Source of the DNA: Streptomyces hygroscopicus subsp. hygroscopicus
Lineage (GTDB): Bacteria > Actinomycetota > Actinomycetes > Streptomycetales > Streptomycetaceae
Direction: 5' to 3'
DNA: 64,000 bases
Assembly (NCBI RefSeq): GCF_030269125.1
Contig: NZ_BSSM01000015.1
Span: forward strand, 62,001 to 126,000
Both the position numbers and the translations under genes were made by a program. Positions 32,559 to 40,963 of this stretch are shown piece by piece. Under the pieces are notes generated by a model that was given only the letters and a program-made list of their open reading frames with translations, did no database searches and was not told where the DNA came from. The number at the start of each line of letters is the position of its first letter. Position 1 is the first letter of the stretch.

Positions 32559-33048
32559 TGATCTCGGTTCCTTGAACAGATGCGGAAGGGTCGGTCAGGC
32601 GCATCACCAGGGCATCCACGTTCCCCGGCTGGTAGTAGCCGCGTCTGAACCCGATGGGGGCGAAGCCGAAACGCTCGTAGAGCTTCTGCGCGCGCACGTT
32701 GTCCACCCGGCATTCGAGCATCACCTCGCGGCACTCGAACGCGGTGGCGGCCCGCAGCAGGTCGGTCAGCAACCGTCCGCCGAGGCCCGAACCCTGCTGG
32801 TCGCGGGCGACGGCGATGGTCTGGACGTCGGCCAGGTCGCCGGAGGCGGCGAGGCCCGCGTAGCCGGCGATCCGGCCGGTGCCGTCCTCGGCCACGACAT
32901 AGCGGCGGGTGGCCGCGGGGCCCCGGGAGTGGGCCAGCTCGGACCAGAACATGCCCCGGGACCAGGCGTCCTCCGGGAACAGGTCCTTCTCCAGCTCCAG
33001 GACCGGATCGATGTCCCACCAGCGCATCTCGCGCAGTTCCACGGTCAC
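32551..33048 (-). CDS. rimI: Ribosomal-protein-alanine N-acetyltransferase (GNAT)
   Basis: 165 aa. The GTG start overlaps the tsaB stop (GTGA). GNAT acetyl-CoA loop QQGSGLGGRLL, then VRVDNVRAQKLYERFGFAPIGFRRGYY typical of RimI, which acetylates the N-terminus of ribosomal protein S18. Located between tsaB and tsaD, the conserved arrangement. Confidence 0.92.
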   Translation of the reverse strand: MTVELREMRWWDIDPVLELEKDLFPEDAWSRGMFWSELAHSRGPAATRRYVVAEDGTGRIAGYAGLAASGDLADVQTIAVARDQQGSGLGGRLLTDLLRAATAFECREVMLECRVDNVRAQKLYERFGFAPIGFRRGYYQPGNVDALVMRLTDPSASVQGTEING

Positions 33049-33701
33049 TTCGGGGTGACCACCTTGTAGTTCTTGGGGACCTGGGCGTCCGGGCGGCGCA
33101 GGTACAGCGGCCGGGGCGCGGGCAGTTCCTCGCCCGCGGCGAGCCGCTCCGCGGCGAGCGCGGCCAGCGCGGCGGCGGACACGTGCTCGGGCTCGTGGGC
33201 GCGCGGGAACGTGTCCGGGTAGAGCAGGGCGCCCGCGCCGACCGCCGGGAGCCCGGCGACCTTCTCGGCGATCTCGGCCGGCCGGTCGACGGCCGGGCCG
33301 GTCAGCCGGGTGCGGGAGTCGGCGTACGTCGCCCAGTAGACCTCCTTGCGCCGGGCGTCGGTCGCCACGACGAAGGGGCCCTTCTCGATGTCGGCGGCGT
33401 AGGCGAGGCCGTCCAGGGTGCACACGCCGTACACGGGGACGCCGAGCGCCAGGCCGAAGGTGTCGGCGGTCATCAGACCGACCCGCAGCCCGGTGTAGGG
33501 GCCGGGCCCGGTGCCGACGACGATCCCGGTGACCGCCTCCAGCTTCAGGCCGGCCTCGGTCAGGACCCGGTCGACGGCCGGCAGCAGCAGCTCCCCGTGC
33601 CGGCGCGCGTCCACCTGTTTCGACGAGGCGATGACGTCCGTGCCGTCGTGCAGCGCGACGGTGACGGCGGGTGTTGCGGTATCCAGAGCGAGCAAGAGCA
33701 C
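33045..33701 (-). CDS. tsaB: tRNA threonylcarbamoyladenosine biosynthesis protein TsaB
   Basis: 218 aa, starts MLLLALDTATPAVTVALHDG, with GIVVGTGPGPYTGLRVGLMTADTFGLALGVPVYGV, the TsaB signature. Dimerises with TsaD in t6A synthesis. First gene of tsaB-rimI-tsaD; tsaE lies nearby in the same orientation. Confidence 0.95.
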   Translation of the reverse strand: MLLLALDTATPAVTVALHDGTDVIASSKQVDARRHGELLLPAVDRVLTEAGLKLEAVTGIVVGTGPGPYTGLRVGLMTADTFGLALGVPVYGVCTLDGLAYAADIEKGPFVVATDARRKEVYWATYADSRTRLTGPAVDRPAEIAEKVAGLPAVGAGALLYPDTFPRAHEPEHVSAAALAALAAERLAAGEELPAPRPLYLRRPDAQVPKNYKVVTPK

Positions 33702-33814
33702 GCGAACAGCCTACGGCGCCCGCGCCTCGTGCACGGCCGCCCGGGGCCGACGGTCACCGGCTGCTACGGTCTGTACGAAGTACGACATATGACGCATGAC
33801 GGAGGAGGGCGCGG

Positions 33815-34375
33815 GTGACAGGGACCAGCTCGGGAGTCGTGGCCGGCCTCACCGCGGCGGCCGTCGGCGTGGTCGGCTTCCTGGCCTACGAGGCGCACGC
33901 GACCGCACCGGCGGACCTCGGCGGCCGCCCCGGGGTGAACGGATCGCCCGGCGGACAGGCCACCAAGGCGCCCCGCGACCGGCGTCACCCGACCGCGCTG
34001 CCGAGCGGCTCCGGCAAGGGTGAACGGGTCGTGTACTCGGTGGACGACGACCGGGTCTGGCTGGTCGGCGCCGGCGACCGGGTCCTGCGCACCTTCACGG
34101 TCCGGCCCGGCACCGTGGACCCGCCCACCGGCACGTACTGGGTCACCTCCCGCTCCCACGCGGTCACCGGCACCGACGGCATCCCGATCGAGCACGTGGT
34201 CCGCTTCACCACGGTGGACGGCGTCACCATCGGCTTCAGCGCCCCGGTGACCAGCGACGCCGTCCCGGACGCCGACGCGGGCGCCAGGACCGGCGGCATC
34301 CGCGAGACCCGCCCCGACGGCGACGCGATGTGGAAGTTCGCGACCATCGGCGAGCGGGTGATCGTGATCCGCTGA
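33815..34375 (+). CDS. Exported YkuD-like (L,D-transpeptidase fold) protein lacking the catalytic Cys
   Basis: 186 aa; GTG start with GGAGGA upstream. N-terminal hydrophobic anchor (residues 8-26), a Pro/Arg linker, then VYSVDDDRVWLVGAGDRVLRTFTVRPGTVDPPTGTYWVTSR, which resembles the YkuD beta-sandwich. His127 (PIEHVVRF) is in the place of the first active-site His. The catalytic SHGC-R block reads ARTGGIRE (residues 157-164), so Ser, His and Cys are gone. Cross-linking activity is not expected; a structural or binding role is possible. Divergent from tsaB. Confidence 0.7.
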   Translation: MTGTSSGVVAGLTAAAVGVVGFLAYEAHATAPADLGGRPGVNGSPGGQATKAPRDRRHPTALPSGSGKGERVVYSVDDDRVWLVGAGDRVLRTFTVRPGTVDPPTGTYWVTSRSHAVTGTDGIPIEHVVRFTTVDGVTIGFSAPVTSDAVPDADAGARTGGIRETRPDGDAMWKFATIGERVIVIR

Positions 34376-34477
34376 GGGTTCCGCCCGGGAGGAACGGCCG
34401 CGGGACCGCTCCGGCCGGGGTCCGCCCCGCCGCGGAGTTCTTCCCGGTTTCCGGGCTTCCCGACACCGCCGAAGGCG

Positions 34478-34639
34478 TCAGGCGGCCTGTCGCGGGCCCT
34501 CGTTCCGCCGGGGGGCACGGGGCTCCGGGGGCCGGGGCGGGCGGGAGATCGCCGCCGCGGCGGCGCACGCCGCCAGGAGGTCGCGCATGGGCACCGGGCC
34601 GGACGGCCGGGGCCGCTCCGGAGGACGAGAAGCGGTCAT
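34478..34639 (-). CDS. Small basic, Pro/Arg-rich hypothetical protein
   Basis: 53 aa from an ATG with GAGGAGG five bases upstream; an in-frame ATG at 34678 would add 13 residues. Central MRDLLAACAAAAAISRPPRPPEP is the only ordered-looking part. Downstream of tsaE on the same strand. I do not recognise a family. Confidence 0.5.
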   Translation of the reverse strand: MTASRPPERPRPSGPVPMRDLLAACAAAAAISRPPRPPEPRAPRRNEGPRQAA

Positions 34640-34773
34640 GGACGCCTCCTCGGGTGCGGGGGCGACGTAGTGAGACATACCCGGACTCACCTGGACTACG
34701 GGCTGGACACCATGGCACCACGCCCCGGGAGACCGCGCAACATCGTGCCGACGGCCTGTCGGGAACCGGCGGT

Positions 34774-35310
34774 TCAGGCCGTGAGGGTCTCCAGGCCCGC
34801 CTCGGCCCAGCGCTCGCCGAGCCCGGTGACGGTCACGTGCCGCACCTCGTCCGTGGTGTCGCCGACGGCGCGGTGGATGACGAGCTGGAGCCGGTCCTCG
34901 GTCAACTCCTCGACCTTGCCCTCGCCCCACTCCACGACGACCACCGAGTCGGACAGCGAGACGTCGAGGTCCAGGTCCTCCATCTCGTCGAGGCCGCCCC
35001 CGAGCCGGTACGCGTCCACGTGCACGAGCGGCGGGCCGTCACCGAGGGAGGGGTGCACCCGGGCGATCACGAAGGTCGGCGAGGTGACCGCGCCGCGCAC
35101 CCCGAGCCCCTCCCCGAGCCCCCGGGTCAGCGTGGTCTTGCCGGCGCCCAGTTCCCCGGAGAGCATCACCAGGTCACCGGCGCGCAGCAGCTTGGCGAGG
35201 CGCCGGCCCAGCTCGCGCATCTGCTCGGGCGAGGTGATCGTCAGCCGGGTCTCGGCGGGGTCGTGCTCAGCGGGGTCGTACGGTGCTGCTGCTGGACGTT
35301 CCATAGGCAC
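34774..35310 (-). CDS. tsaE: tRNA threonylcarbamoyladenosine biosynthesis ATPase TsaE
   Basis: 178 aa P-loop ATPase. Walker A SGELGAGKTTLTRGLGEGLG at about residue 50, SPTFVIARVH, HVDAYRLGG, VVEWGEGKVEEL. It drives turnover of the TsaBD complex. Its start overlaps the end of the alpha/beta hydrolase gene by 44 bases, so the two are coupled. Confidence 0.95.
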   Translation of the reverse strand: MPMERPAAAPYDPAEHDPAETRLTITSPEQMRELGRRLAKLLRAGDLVMLSGELGAGKTTLTRGLGEGLGVRGAVTSPTFVIARVHPSLGDGPPLVHVDAYRLGGGLDEMEDLDLDVSLSDSVVVVEWGEGKVEELTEDRLQLVIHRAVGDTTDEVRHVTVTGLGERWAEAGLETLTA

Positions 35311-36514
35311 TAACCGTAGCCCCTGCGGGCACGGCGCCCGCGCGGGTCAGCAGGTCGGCGAGCCGGTCGGTGACCACTTCCGGGTGCTCCAGCATCACCA
35401 GATGCCCCGCGTCCGGTACCAGCACCAGCTCGGCGTCGGGCAGCTCGTCGGCTATCGCCTCGCTGTGCGCGCTCGGCGTCACCAGGTCCCGCACACCCGC
35501 CAGCACCAGCACCGGCATGTGCCGGAAGCGGGCCAGCGCGGCCGTCTTGTCGTGGTCGGTGAAGGCCGGGTAGAACTCGGCGACCACGTCGATCGGCGTG
35601 GACTCGATCATCCGCTCGGCGAACCGCTCCACCGCCGGGTCGACGTCCCGCCCGCCGAACGAGTACCGCTTGATGATCCCGGCGAACAGCTCCGCCGTGG
35701 CCCGGCGCCCCTTCTCCACCAGTTCCGCCTGCTGCCCGAGCGCCCTAAGCACGCCGGGCAGGATCCGGCGTATCGCGTTGACGCCGGCCACCGGCAGCCC
35801 GAAGTTCACCTCGCCGAGCCGCCCCGAGGAGGTGCCGACGAACGCGGTGGCGACCACCCGCTCCTCGATCAGCTCCGGGTACTCGGCGGCGAGCGCCATG
35901 ATGGTCATCCCGCCCATGGAGTGGCCGACCAGCACGATCGGCCCCTCGGGCACGGCGGCGTCGATGACCGCCTTCAGGTCGCGGCCGAGCTGGTCGATGG
36001 TGAGCGGCTCCCCGTCCCGCTGCGCCACGCCCCGCGCGGAGCGGCCGTGGCTGCGCTGGTCCCAGTGCACGGTGCGCACGACCCCCCGCAGGGCCGCCCG
36101 CTGGAAGTGCCAGGAGTCCTGGTTGAGGCAGTAGCCGTGGCAGAAGACGACGGTGGCCGGGACGGGCGCCTTGCGGCCGAAGAGCCTGCGCCTGCGCGGG
36201 GAGGGCGGCGCGCCCGTGTCCGGCTCGACCTCGTCGACCTCGTAGTACAGCTCGGTGCCGTCGTCGGCGTACGCCTTGCCCGGGGTGCCGCGCAGGGTGC
36301 CGTAGGGCCCCGCGGAGTCCAGCGCCAGGCGTGCCTTGCGGCGCACCGCGCGGCCCACCGTCATCCGCTCCACGGCGACGCCGGCCGCCGCCCCCGCGGC
36401 GAGGACGCCTATCGCGGCACCGGCGATGCCGGTCGCCCTGCGCCAGCTCCCGGCCGCCCCCGCGGCGGAGGCGGCGGCGTCCGTCACGGCGTCCGCCGCC
36501 CTGCTGTCGCTCAC
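35267..36514 (-). CDS. Alpha/beta hydrolase with N-terminal membrane anchor
   Basis: 415 aa. A hydrophobic Ala/Gly segment (residues ~28-50) may anchor it. Hydrolase core: VFCHGYCLNQDSWHFQ (oxyanion), DQRSHGRS, nucleophile elbow VGHSMGGM, acid Asp in VLAGVRDLVTP and catalytic His in PDAGHLVMLEHP. Substrate unknown. It lies between alr and tsaE in the usual Streptomyces order. Confidence 0.88.
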   Translation of the reverse strand: MSDSRAADAVTDAAASAAGAAGSWRRATGIAGAAIGVLAAGAAAGVAVERMTVGRAVRRKARLALDSAGPYGTLRGTPGKAYADDGTELYYEVDEVEPDTGAPPSPRRRRLFGRKAPVPATVVFCHGYCLNQDSWHFQRAALRGVVRTVHWDQRSHGRSARGVAQRDGEPLTIDQLGRDLKAVIDAAVPEGPIVLVGHSMGGMTIMALAAEYPELIEERVVATAFVGTSSGRLGEVNFGLPVAGVNAIRRILPGVLRALGQQAELVEKGRRATAELFAGIIKRYSFGGRDVDPAVERFAERMIESTPIDVVAEFYPAFTDHDKTAALARFRHMPVLVLAGVRDLVTPSAHSEAIADELPDAELVLVPDAGHLVMLEHPEVVTDRLADLLTRAGAVPAGATVSAYGTSSSSTVRPR

Positions 36515-36641
36515 GTGCCGCTCCTCCTCGCCGTCGTGCCGACCCGTTGCCGGCTCGCCGTACCGATGTTCGCCGAGACGGGTGAACCGGGGGCGCGGAT
36601 GTGACCGTTGTTACACGTGATTTCGGAGGGACTCGGACGAG

Positions 36642-37811
36642 TTACCCGCGCTCCTCCTCGTTGACGTAGACGCGCGGCACCCGGGTCCCGATGCGGGTGA
36701 CGATCTCGTAGGCGATCGTGCCGCAGGCCGCCGCCCAGTCCTCGGCGGTGGGCTCGCCCCGGTCGCCGGGTCCGAAGAGCACGGCCTCGGCGCCGACCGG
36801 GGGTTCGTCGCCGCTGAGGTCCACCACGAACTGGTCCATGGCGACCCGTCCGGCGGCCGTCCGCCACTTGCCGTCGACCAGGACCGGCCCGGCGCCGGAG
36901 GCGTGCCGCGGGATGCCGTCGCCGTAGCCGAGCGGGACGAGGCCGAGAGTGGTGGCGCCGGGGGTGACGTAGTGGTGGCCGTAACTGACGCCGTGCCCGC
37001 CCGGCACGTGCTTGACCAGCGCGAGCGAGGCGCTGAGCGTCATCACCGGGCGCAGGCCGAAGTCCGCCGGGGTGCCGAGTTCGGGGCTGGGCGACAGGCC
37101 GTACATGGCGATACCGGGACGGACCAGGTCGAAGTGGGTCTCGGGCAGGGTGAGCGTGGCCGGCGAGTTGGCGATGTGCCGCACCTCGGGGCGCACCCCC
37201 TGCTCCTCGGCGTACGCCACCATCTCCCGGAAGCGGGTGAGCTGGGCGGTGATGGAGGGATGGCCGGGCTCGTCGGCGCAGGCGAAGTGCGACCACAGGC
37301 CGGTGACCCGGACCAGGCCGTCGCCCTCGGCGCGCAGCGCGGCGGCGACCAGCTCCGCCCAGTCGGCGCCGGGCTGGCAGCCGTTGCGGCCGAGCCCGGT
37401 GTCGGCCTTGAGCTGGACGCGCGCGGGCCGCCCGGCGGCGCGGGCGGCCGCGGTGACCTCGTCCAGCGCCCACATCCCGCTGACCGACACGTCGATGTCG
37501 GCCTCGATCGCCTGCCGCCAGGGCCCGCCGGGCACCCACAGCCAGCACAGCACGCGCTGGGTCAGCCCGGCCGCGCGCAGCGCGAGGGCCTCCTCGGGCG
37601 TGGCGGTGCCGAGCCAGGTGGCCCCGGCCTCGACGGCCGCGCGGGCACAGGGGAGCGCGCCGTGGCCGTATCCGTCGGCCTTGACGACGGCCATCACGGC
37701 CGCGTCCCCCACACGGGCGCGCAGGGTCCGCACATTGGCCCGCAGGGCACCCAGATCGATCTCGGCACGGGCACGCAGGGGGGCGGTCGGCACAGGTGCA
37801 GTCTCAGTCAT
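36642..37811 (-). CDS. alr: Alanine racemase
   Basis: 389 aa, PLP-dependent L-/D-Ala interconversion for peptidoglycan. PLP Lys in VMAVVKADGYGHGA (about residue 44), catalytic Tyr in GVSYGHHYVTPGATTLGLVPLGYGDGIPR, VAMDQFVVDLSG. Full length with the C-terminal beta domain. Confidence 0.97.
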   Translation of the reverse strand: MTETAPVPTAPLRARAEIDLGALRANVRTLRARVGDAAVMAVVKADGYGHGALPCARAAVEAGATWLGTATPEEALALRAAGLTQRVLCWLWVPGGPWRQAIEADIDVSVSGMWALDEVTAAARAAGRPARVQLKADTGLGRNGCQPGADWAELVAAALRAEGDGLVRVTGLWSHFACADEPGHPSITAQLTRFREMVAYAEEQGVRPEVRHIANSPATLTLPETHFDLVRPGIAMYGLSPSPELGTPADFGLRPVMTLSASLALVKHVPGGHGVSYGHHYVTPGATTLGLVPLGYGDGIPRHASGAGPVLVDGKWRTAAGRVAMDQFVVDLSGDEPPVGAEAVLFGPGDRGEPTAEDWAAACGTIAYEIVTRIGTRVPRVYVNEEERG

Positions 37812-37826
37812 GGCGCCCCCAGTCTC

Positions 37827-38220
37827 TCAGAGGGCGCCGCCGGCTCCCGGTGCGGTGCCGGAAGCGGCCCACCGCGCGGGTGACGCGGCCGTGGTCACTG
37901 GATGCTCCGCGGTGCGGATGGCGGGGTCCACCGGGCGGGCGAAGACGTGTAGTTCGCCGGAGCGGCCCACGGTGACCTCGGTCGGGGTGGTGTGCGAGCG
38001 GGCGGGCGGCCCCCGCTCCTCCACCGGCCGCCGGCTGCCGGCTGCCGCCGTCCCACTCGGAGCTGTCGACGGTGGCCAGCAGCCGCGTCGGGGCCGTGCG
38101 GGCAGGGCAGTTCACCGGGGAGGGGTCGGTGGTGTGCCAGGAGGCGAAGCCGCCGACACGGAAGCCCGGCGGGATGGACAGGTCGCACCGGTAGCTCCCG
38201 GCCTCCCCCGCCCACGCCTC
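37827..38220 (-). pseudogene. Frameshifted remnant of a small hypothetical gene between nnrD and alr
   Basis: Two overlapping minus-strand frames look coding in succession. The first carries GSYRCDLSIPPGFRVGGFASWHTT and LLATVDSSEWDGG. Near 38030-38060 sense is lost there but continues in another frame as VEERGPPARSHTTPTEVTVGRSGELHVFARPVDP. A single indel in the repeated GGCAGCCGGCAGCCGG stretch would explain it. No start codon with a ribosome site is clear. Family and function unknown; a sequencing error is possible. Confidence 0.4.
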
Positions 38221-39649
38221 AGTCCCACACGTCCCGCCACGCCTCCGGCACGCACTCCGCCACGTCGTGCGCACCCGCCGGGGCCCCCCGCGCCGCGAAC
38301 CGCCCCGCCAGTCCGTGCAGATACGCGGCCACACTGCCCGCGTCCAGCGCTGACAGGCCCGCGGCCAGCAGAGAGCCGCCGAGGCCGGAGAGGACGTCGC
38401 CGCTGCCGGCGGTGGCCAGCCACGGGGTGCCGGTGGCGTTCACCCGGGTGGCGCCGCCCGCCGCGTCGGCGACCAGCGTGGTGGAGCCCTTGAGCAGCAC
38501 CGTCGCCCGGTAGACCGCGGCCAGTTCGCGTACCGCGGCGAGCCGGGCGCCCTCGACCTCCTCCCGCGGGACGCCGAGGAGCGCGGCGGCCTCGCCCGCG
38601 TGCGGCGTCATCAGGGTGGGCGCCGGCCGCCCTCGTACGGCGTCCCGTTCGGCGAGCCGCAGCCCGTCCGCGTCCAGCAGCACCGGGACCTCGGCGGCCA
38701 GCACCTCCGCGACGGTCGCCGCGTCGTCACCCGCGCCGGGTCCGGTGACCCACGCCTGCACCCGGCCCGCCTTGGCCGGGCCCCGGTCGGAGACCAGGGT
38801 CTCGGGGAAGCGGGCGATGACCGCGTCCGCGGCCGGGCCGACGTAGCGCACGGCCCCGGCGCCACCGCGTAGCGCCCCGGAGACGGCGAGCACCGCGGCG
38901 CCCGGATAGCGCGCGGACCCGGCGGCGATGCCGACCACGCCCCGCCGGTACTTGTCGCTCTCGGCGGCGGGGTGCGGCAGCAGCCGTGCCACGTCGGCGT
39001 GCTGCAACGCCTCCAGCTCGGCCTCGGCAGGCAGTTCCAGGCCGATGTTCACGAGCCGTACGACCCCGGCGTACTCCCGCGCCGGATCGACCAGGAGTCC
39101 GGGCTTGTGCGTGCCGAACGTGACGGTGAGGTCCGCCCGTACGGCCGCGCCCCGGACCTCTCCGGTGTCCGCCTCGACGCCGCTGGGCAGGTCCACCGCC
39201 ACCACCGCGGCCCGGGACCGCTCGACGGCCTCCACCAGCCGCGCGGCATCGGGCCGCAGCCCGCCCTGCCCGCCGATACCGACGATGCCGTCCACCACGA
39301 GGTCGGCCCGCGCGATCGCCCCGTCCGCCGAACCGGGCACGACGCTCACGCCCCCGGCCCGCCGCAGCGCGGCCAGTCCCCCGCCGTGCGCGCGGTCCGG
39401 TGCGAGGAGGACGGCCGTCACTCCGGCCCCCCGTCGCGCCAGCCGGGCGCCCGCGTACAGGGCGTCCCCGCCGTTGTCGCCGCTGCCGATCAGCAGGACC
39501 ACCCGGCTGCCGTACACCCGGCCCAGCAGGTCGGCGCAGGCGGCGCTCAGGCCGGCCGCCGCCCGCTGCATCAGCGCTCCCTCGGGCAGCCGCGCCATCA
39601 GGGCCCGCTCGGCCGCCCGCACCGTCTCCACGCTGTACGCATTCCGCAT
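38219..39649 (-). CDS. nnrD: Bifunctional NAD(P)H-hydrate epimerase / ADP-dependent dehydratase
   Basis: 476 aa. N-terminal epimerase domain (VVLLIGSGDNGGDALYAGARLARRG, VDLPSGVEADTG) and C-terminal ribokinase-like dehydratase (GIAAGSARYPGAAVLAV, MTPHAGEAAALLG, LLKGSTTLVADA, TGSGDVLSG). It repairs hydrated NAD(P)H. Immediately downstream of acpS on the same strand. Confidence 0.95.
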   Translation of the reverse strand: MRNAYSVETVRAAERALMARLPEGALMQRAAAGLSAACADLLGRVYGSRVVLLIGSGDNGGDALYAGARLARRGAGVTAVLLAPDRAHGGGLAALRRAGGVSVVPGSADGAIARADLVVDGIVGIGGQGGLRPDAARLVEAVERSRAAVVAVDLPSGVEADTGEVRGAAVRADLTVTFGTHKPGLLVDPAREYAGVVRLVNIGLELPAEAELEALQHADVARLLPHPAAESDKYRRGVVGIAAGSARYPGAAVLAVSGALRGGAGAVRYVGPAADAVIARFPETLVSDRGPAKAGRVQAWVTGPGAGDDAATVAEVLAAEVPVLLDADGLRLAERDAVRGRPAPTLMTPHAGEAAALLGVPREEVEGARLAAVRELAAVYRATVLLKGSTTLVADAAGGATRVNATGTPWLATAGSGDVLSGLGGSLLAAGLSALDAGSVAAYLHGLAGRFAARGAPAGAHDVAECVPEAWRDVWD

Positions 39650-39700
39650 GGCACCGAGTCTGCCCCGTAACCCCCACCGCCCACACCCGGGCCGGGCCGC

Positions 39701-40072
39701 TCAGCCCTCGGCGACCACCACGGCGGAGGCCACGCCCGCGTCATGACTGAGGGACACGTGCCAGGAGCGCACCCCCAGTTCGGCGGCGCGCGCGGCGACC
39801 GTGCCGCGCACCCGCAGCCGCGGCCGCCCGCTGTCCTCGACGTACACCTCGGCGTCCGTCCACAGCAGCCCCGGCGGTGCCCCGAGCGCCTTGGCCAGCG
39901 CCTCCTTCGCCGCGAACCGCACCGCCAGCGACGCGATCCCGCGCCGCTCCCCGCTGGGCAGCAGCAACTCCCCCGCCACGAAAAGCCGGTCGGCCAGCTG
40001 GGGGGTCCGCTCCAGGGACGCCCGGAAGCGGTCGATCTCCGCCACGTCGATCCCGACTCCGATGATGCTCAT
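39701..40072 (-). CDS. acpS: Holo-[acyl-carrier-protein] synthase
   Basis: 123 aa from the ATG giving MSIIGVGIDVAEIDRF (an ATG 18 bases upstream is less typical). AcpS signature GVGIDVAEIDR, RFAAKEALAKALG with the Mg ligand Glu, and WHVSLSHDAGVASA. It transfers 4'-phosphopantetheine from CoA to ACP. Confidence 0.95.
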   Translation of the reverse strand: MSIIGVGIDVAEIDRFRASLERTPQLADRLFVAGELLLPSGERRGIASLAVRFAAKEALAKALGAPPGLLWTDAEVYVEDSGRPRLRVRGTVAARAAELGVRSWHVSLSHDAGVASAVVVAEG

Positions 40073-40121
40073 GGGCAGCACCCTAGACATCCGGTCCCCG
40101 GGCGCCCTCTACGCTGCGGCC

Positions 40122-40928
40122 ATGAACAGCGCCGCGTCCCCGCAGACCACGCCCCAGCAGACCTACCTCACCGACCTGTTCTCGCTCGACGGCCGCGTCG
40201 CCGTGGTCACCGGGGGCAGTTCCGGCATCGGCCGGGGCATCGCGGGGGCACTGGCGCGGGCCGGGGCGAGCGTGGTGGCCGTGGCCCGGGGCGAGGAGCA
40301 ACTCGCGGCCACCGCCGCCGAACTGACGGCGGACGGATGCCGGGTGGCCTGGGTCGCCGGGGACCTCGGCAGCCGGCGGGGCGTGCGCGCCGCGGCCGAG
40401 GAGGCGGCGGGCGTGTTCGGGGAGCCGGACATCCTCGTGAACTCGGCCGGGATCAACCTGCGGCCCCCGATGGACGAGCTGGACGAGGACGTCTGGGACG
40501 CCACCATGGCCGTGAACCTGGAGGCGCCGTTCCTGCTGGGACAGCGGTTCGGGCCCGGGATGGCCGAGCGCGGCTTCGGCCGGATCATCCACATCAGCTC
40601 CCAGCAGGCGCACCGCGCCTTCGTGGGCAGCGGCGCGTACGGCGTCTCCAAGGGCGCGCTGGAGTCGCTCGCCCGCTCGCAGGCGGAGGCGTGGTCGCCG
40701 TACGGCGTCACCTGCAACACCCTGGTGCCGGGCTTCGTGATGACCCCGCTCAACGCCCGCCTGTCCGCCGATCCGGAGAAGGTCGCGGCGCTGGCCGCGC
40801 GCACCATGACCGGGCGCAACGGCCTCGCCGAGGACTTCGCGGGCGCCGCCGTCTTCCTCGCGAGCCGTGCCTCCGCCTACGTCACGGGCCAGTCGATCCG
40901 CGTCGACGGAGGCTTCTCGGTCCACTAG
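40122..40928 (+). CDS. Short-chain dehydrogenase/reductase
   Basis: 268 aa. TGGSSGIGRGIAGALA cofactor loop, LVNSAGINLRPP, catalytic Ser/Tyr/Lys in IIHISSQQAHRAFVGSGAYGVSKGALESL, PGFVMTPL, and the SDR end VTGQSIRVDGGFSVH. Resembles gluconate/3-oxoacyl-type reductases. Divergent from acpS; substrate unknown. Confidence 0.87.
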   Translation: MNSAASPQTTPQQTYLTDLFSLDGRVAVVTGGSSGIGRGIAGALARAGASVVAVARGEEQLAATAAELTADGCRVAWVAGDLGSRRGVRAAAEEAAGVFGEPDILVNSAGINLRPPMDELDEDVWDATMAVNLEAPFLLGQRFGPGMAERGFGRIIHISSQQAHRAFVGSGAYGVSKGALESLARSQAEAWSPYGVTCNTLVPGFVMTPLNARLSADPEKVAALAARTMTGRNGLAEDFAGAAVFLASRASAYVTGQSIRVDGGFSVH

Positions 40929-40950
40929 GCGCGCTGTGCGGACAGCGCGC
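40929..40950. terminator. Bidirectional terminator, SDR and glmS
   Basis: Perfect 9-bp stem GCGCGCTGT / ACAGCGCGC with a 4-nt loop between convergent genes. Confidence 0.75.
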
Positions 40951-40963
40951 CCGGCCGGGTGCG

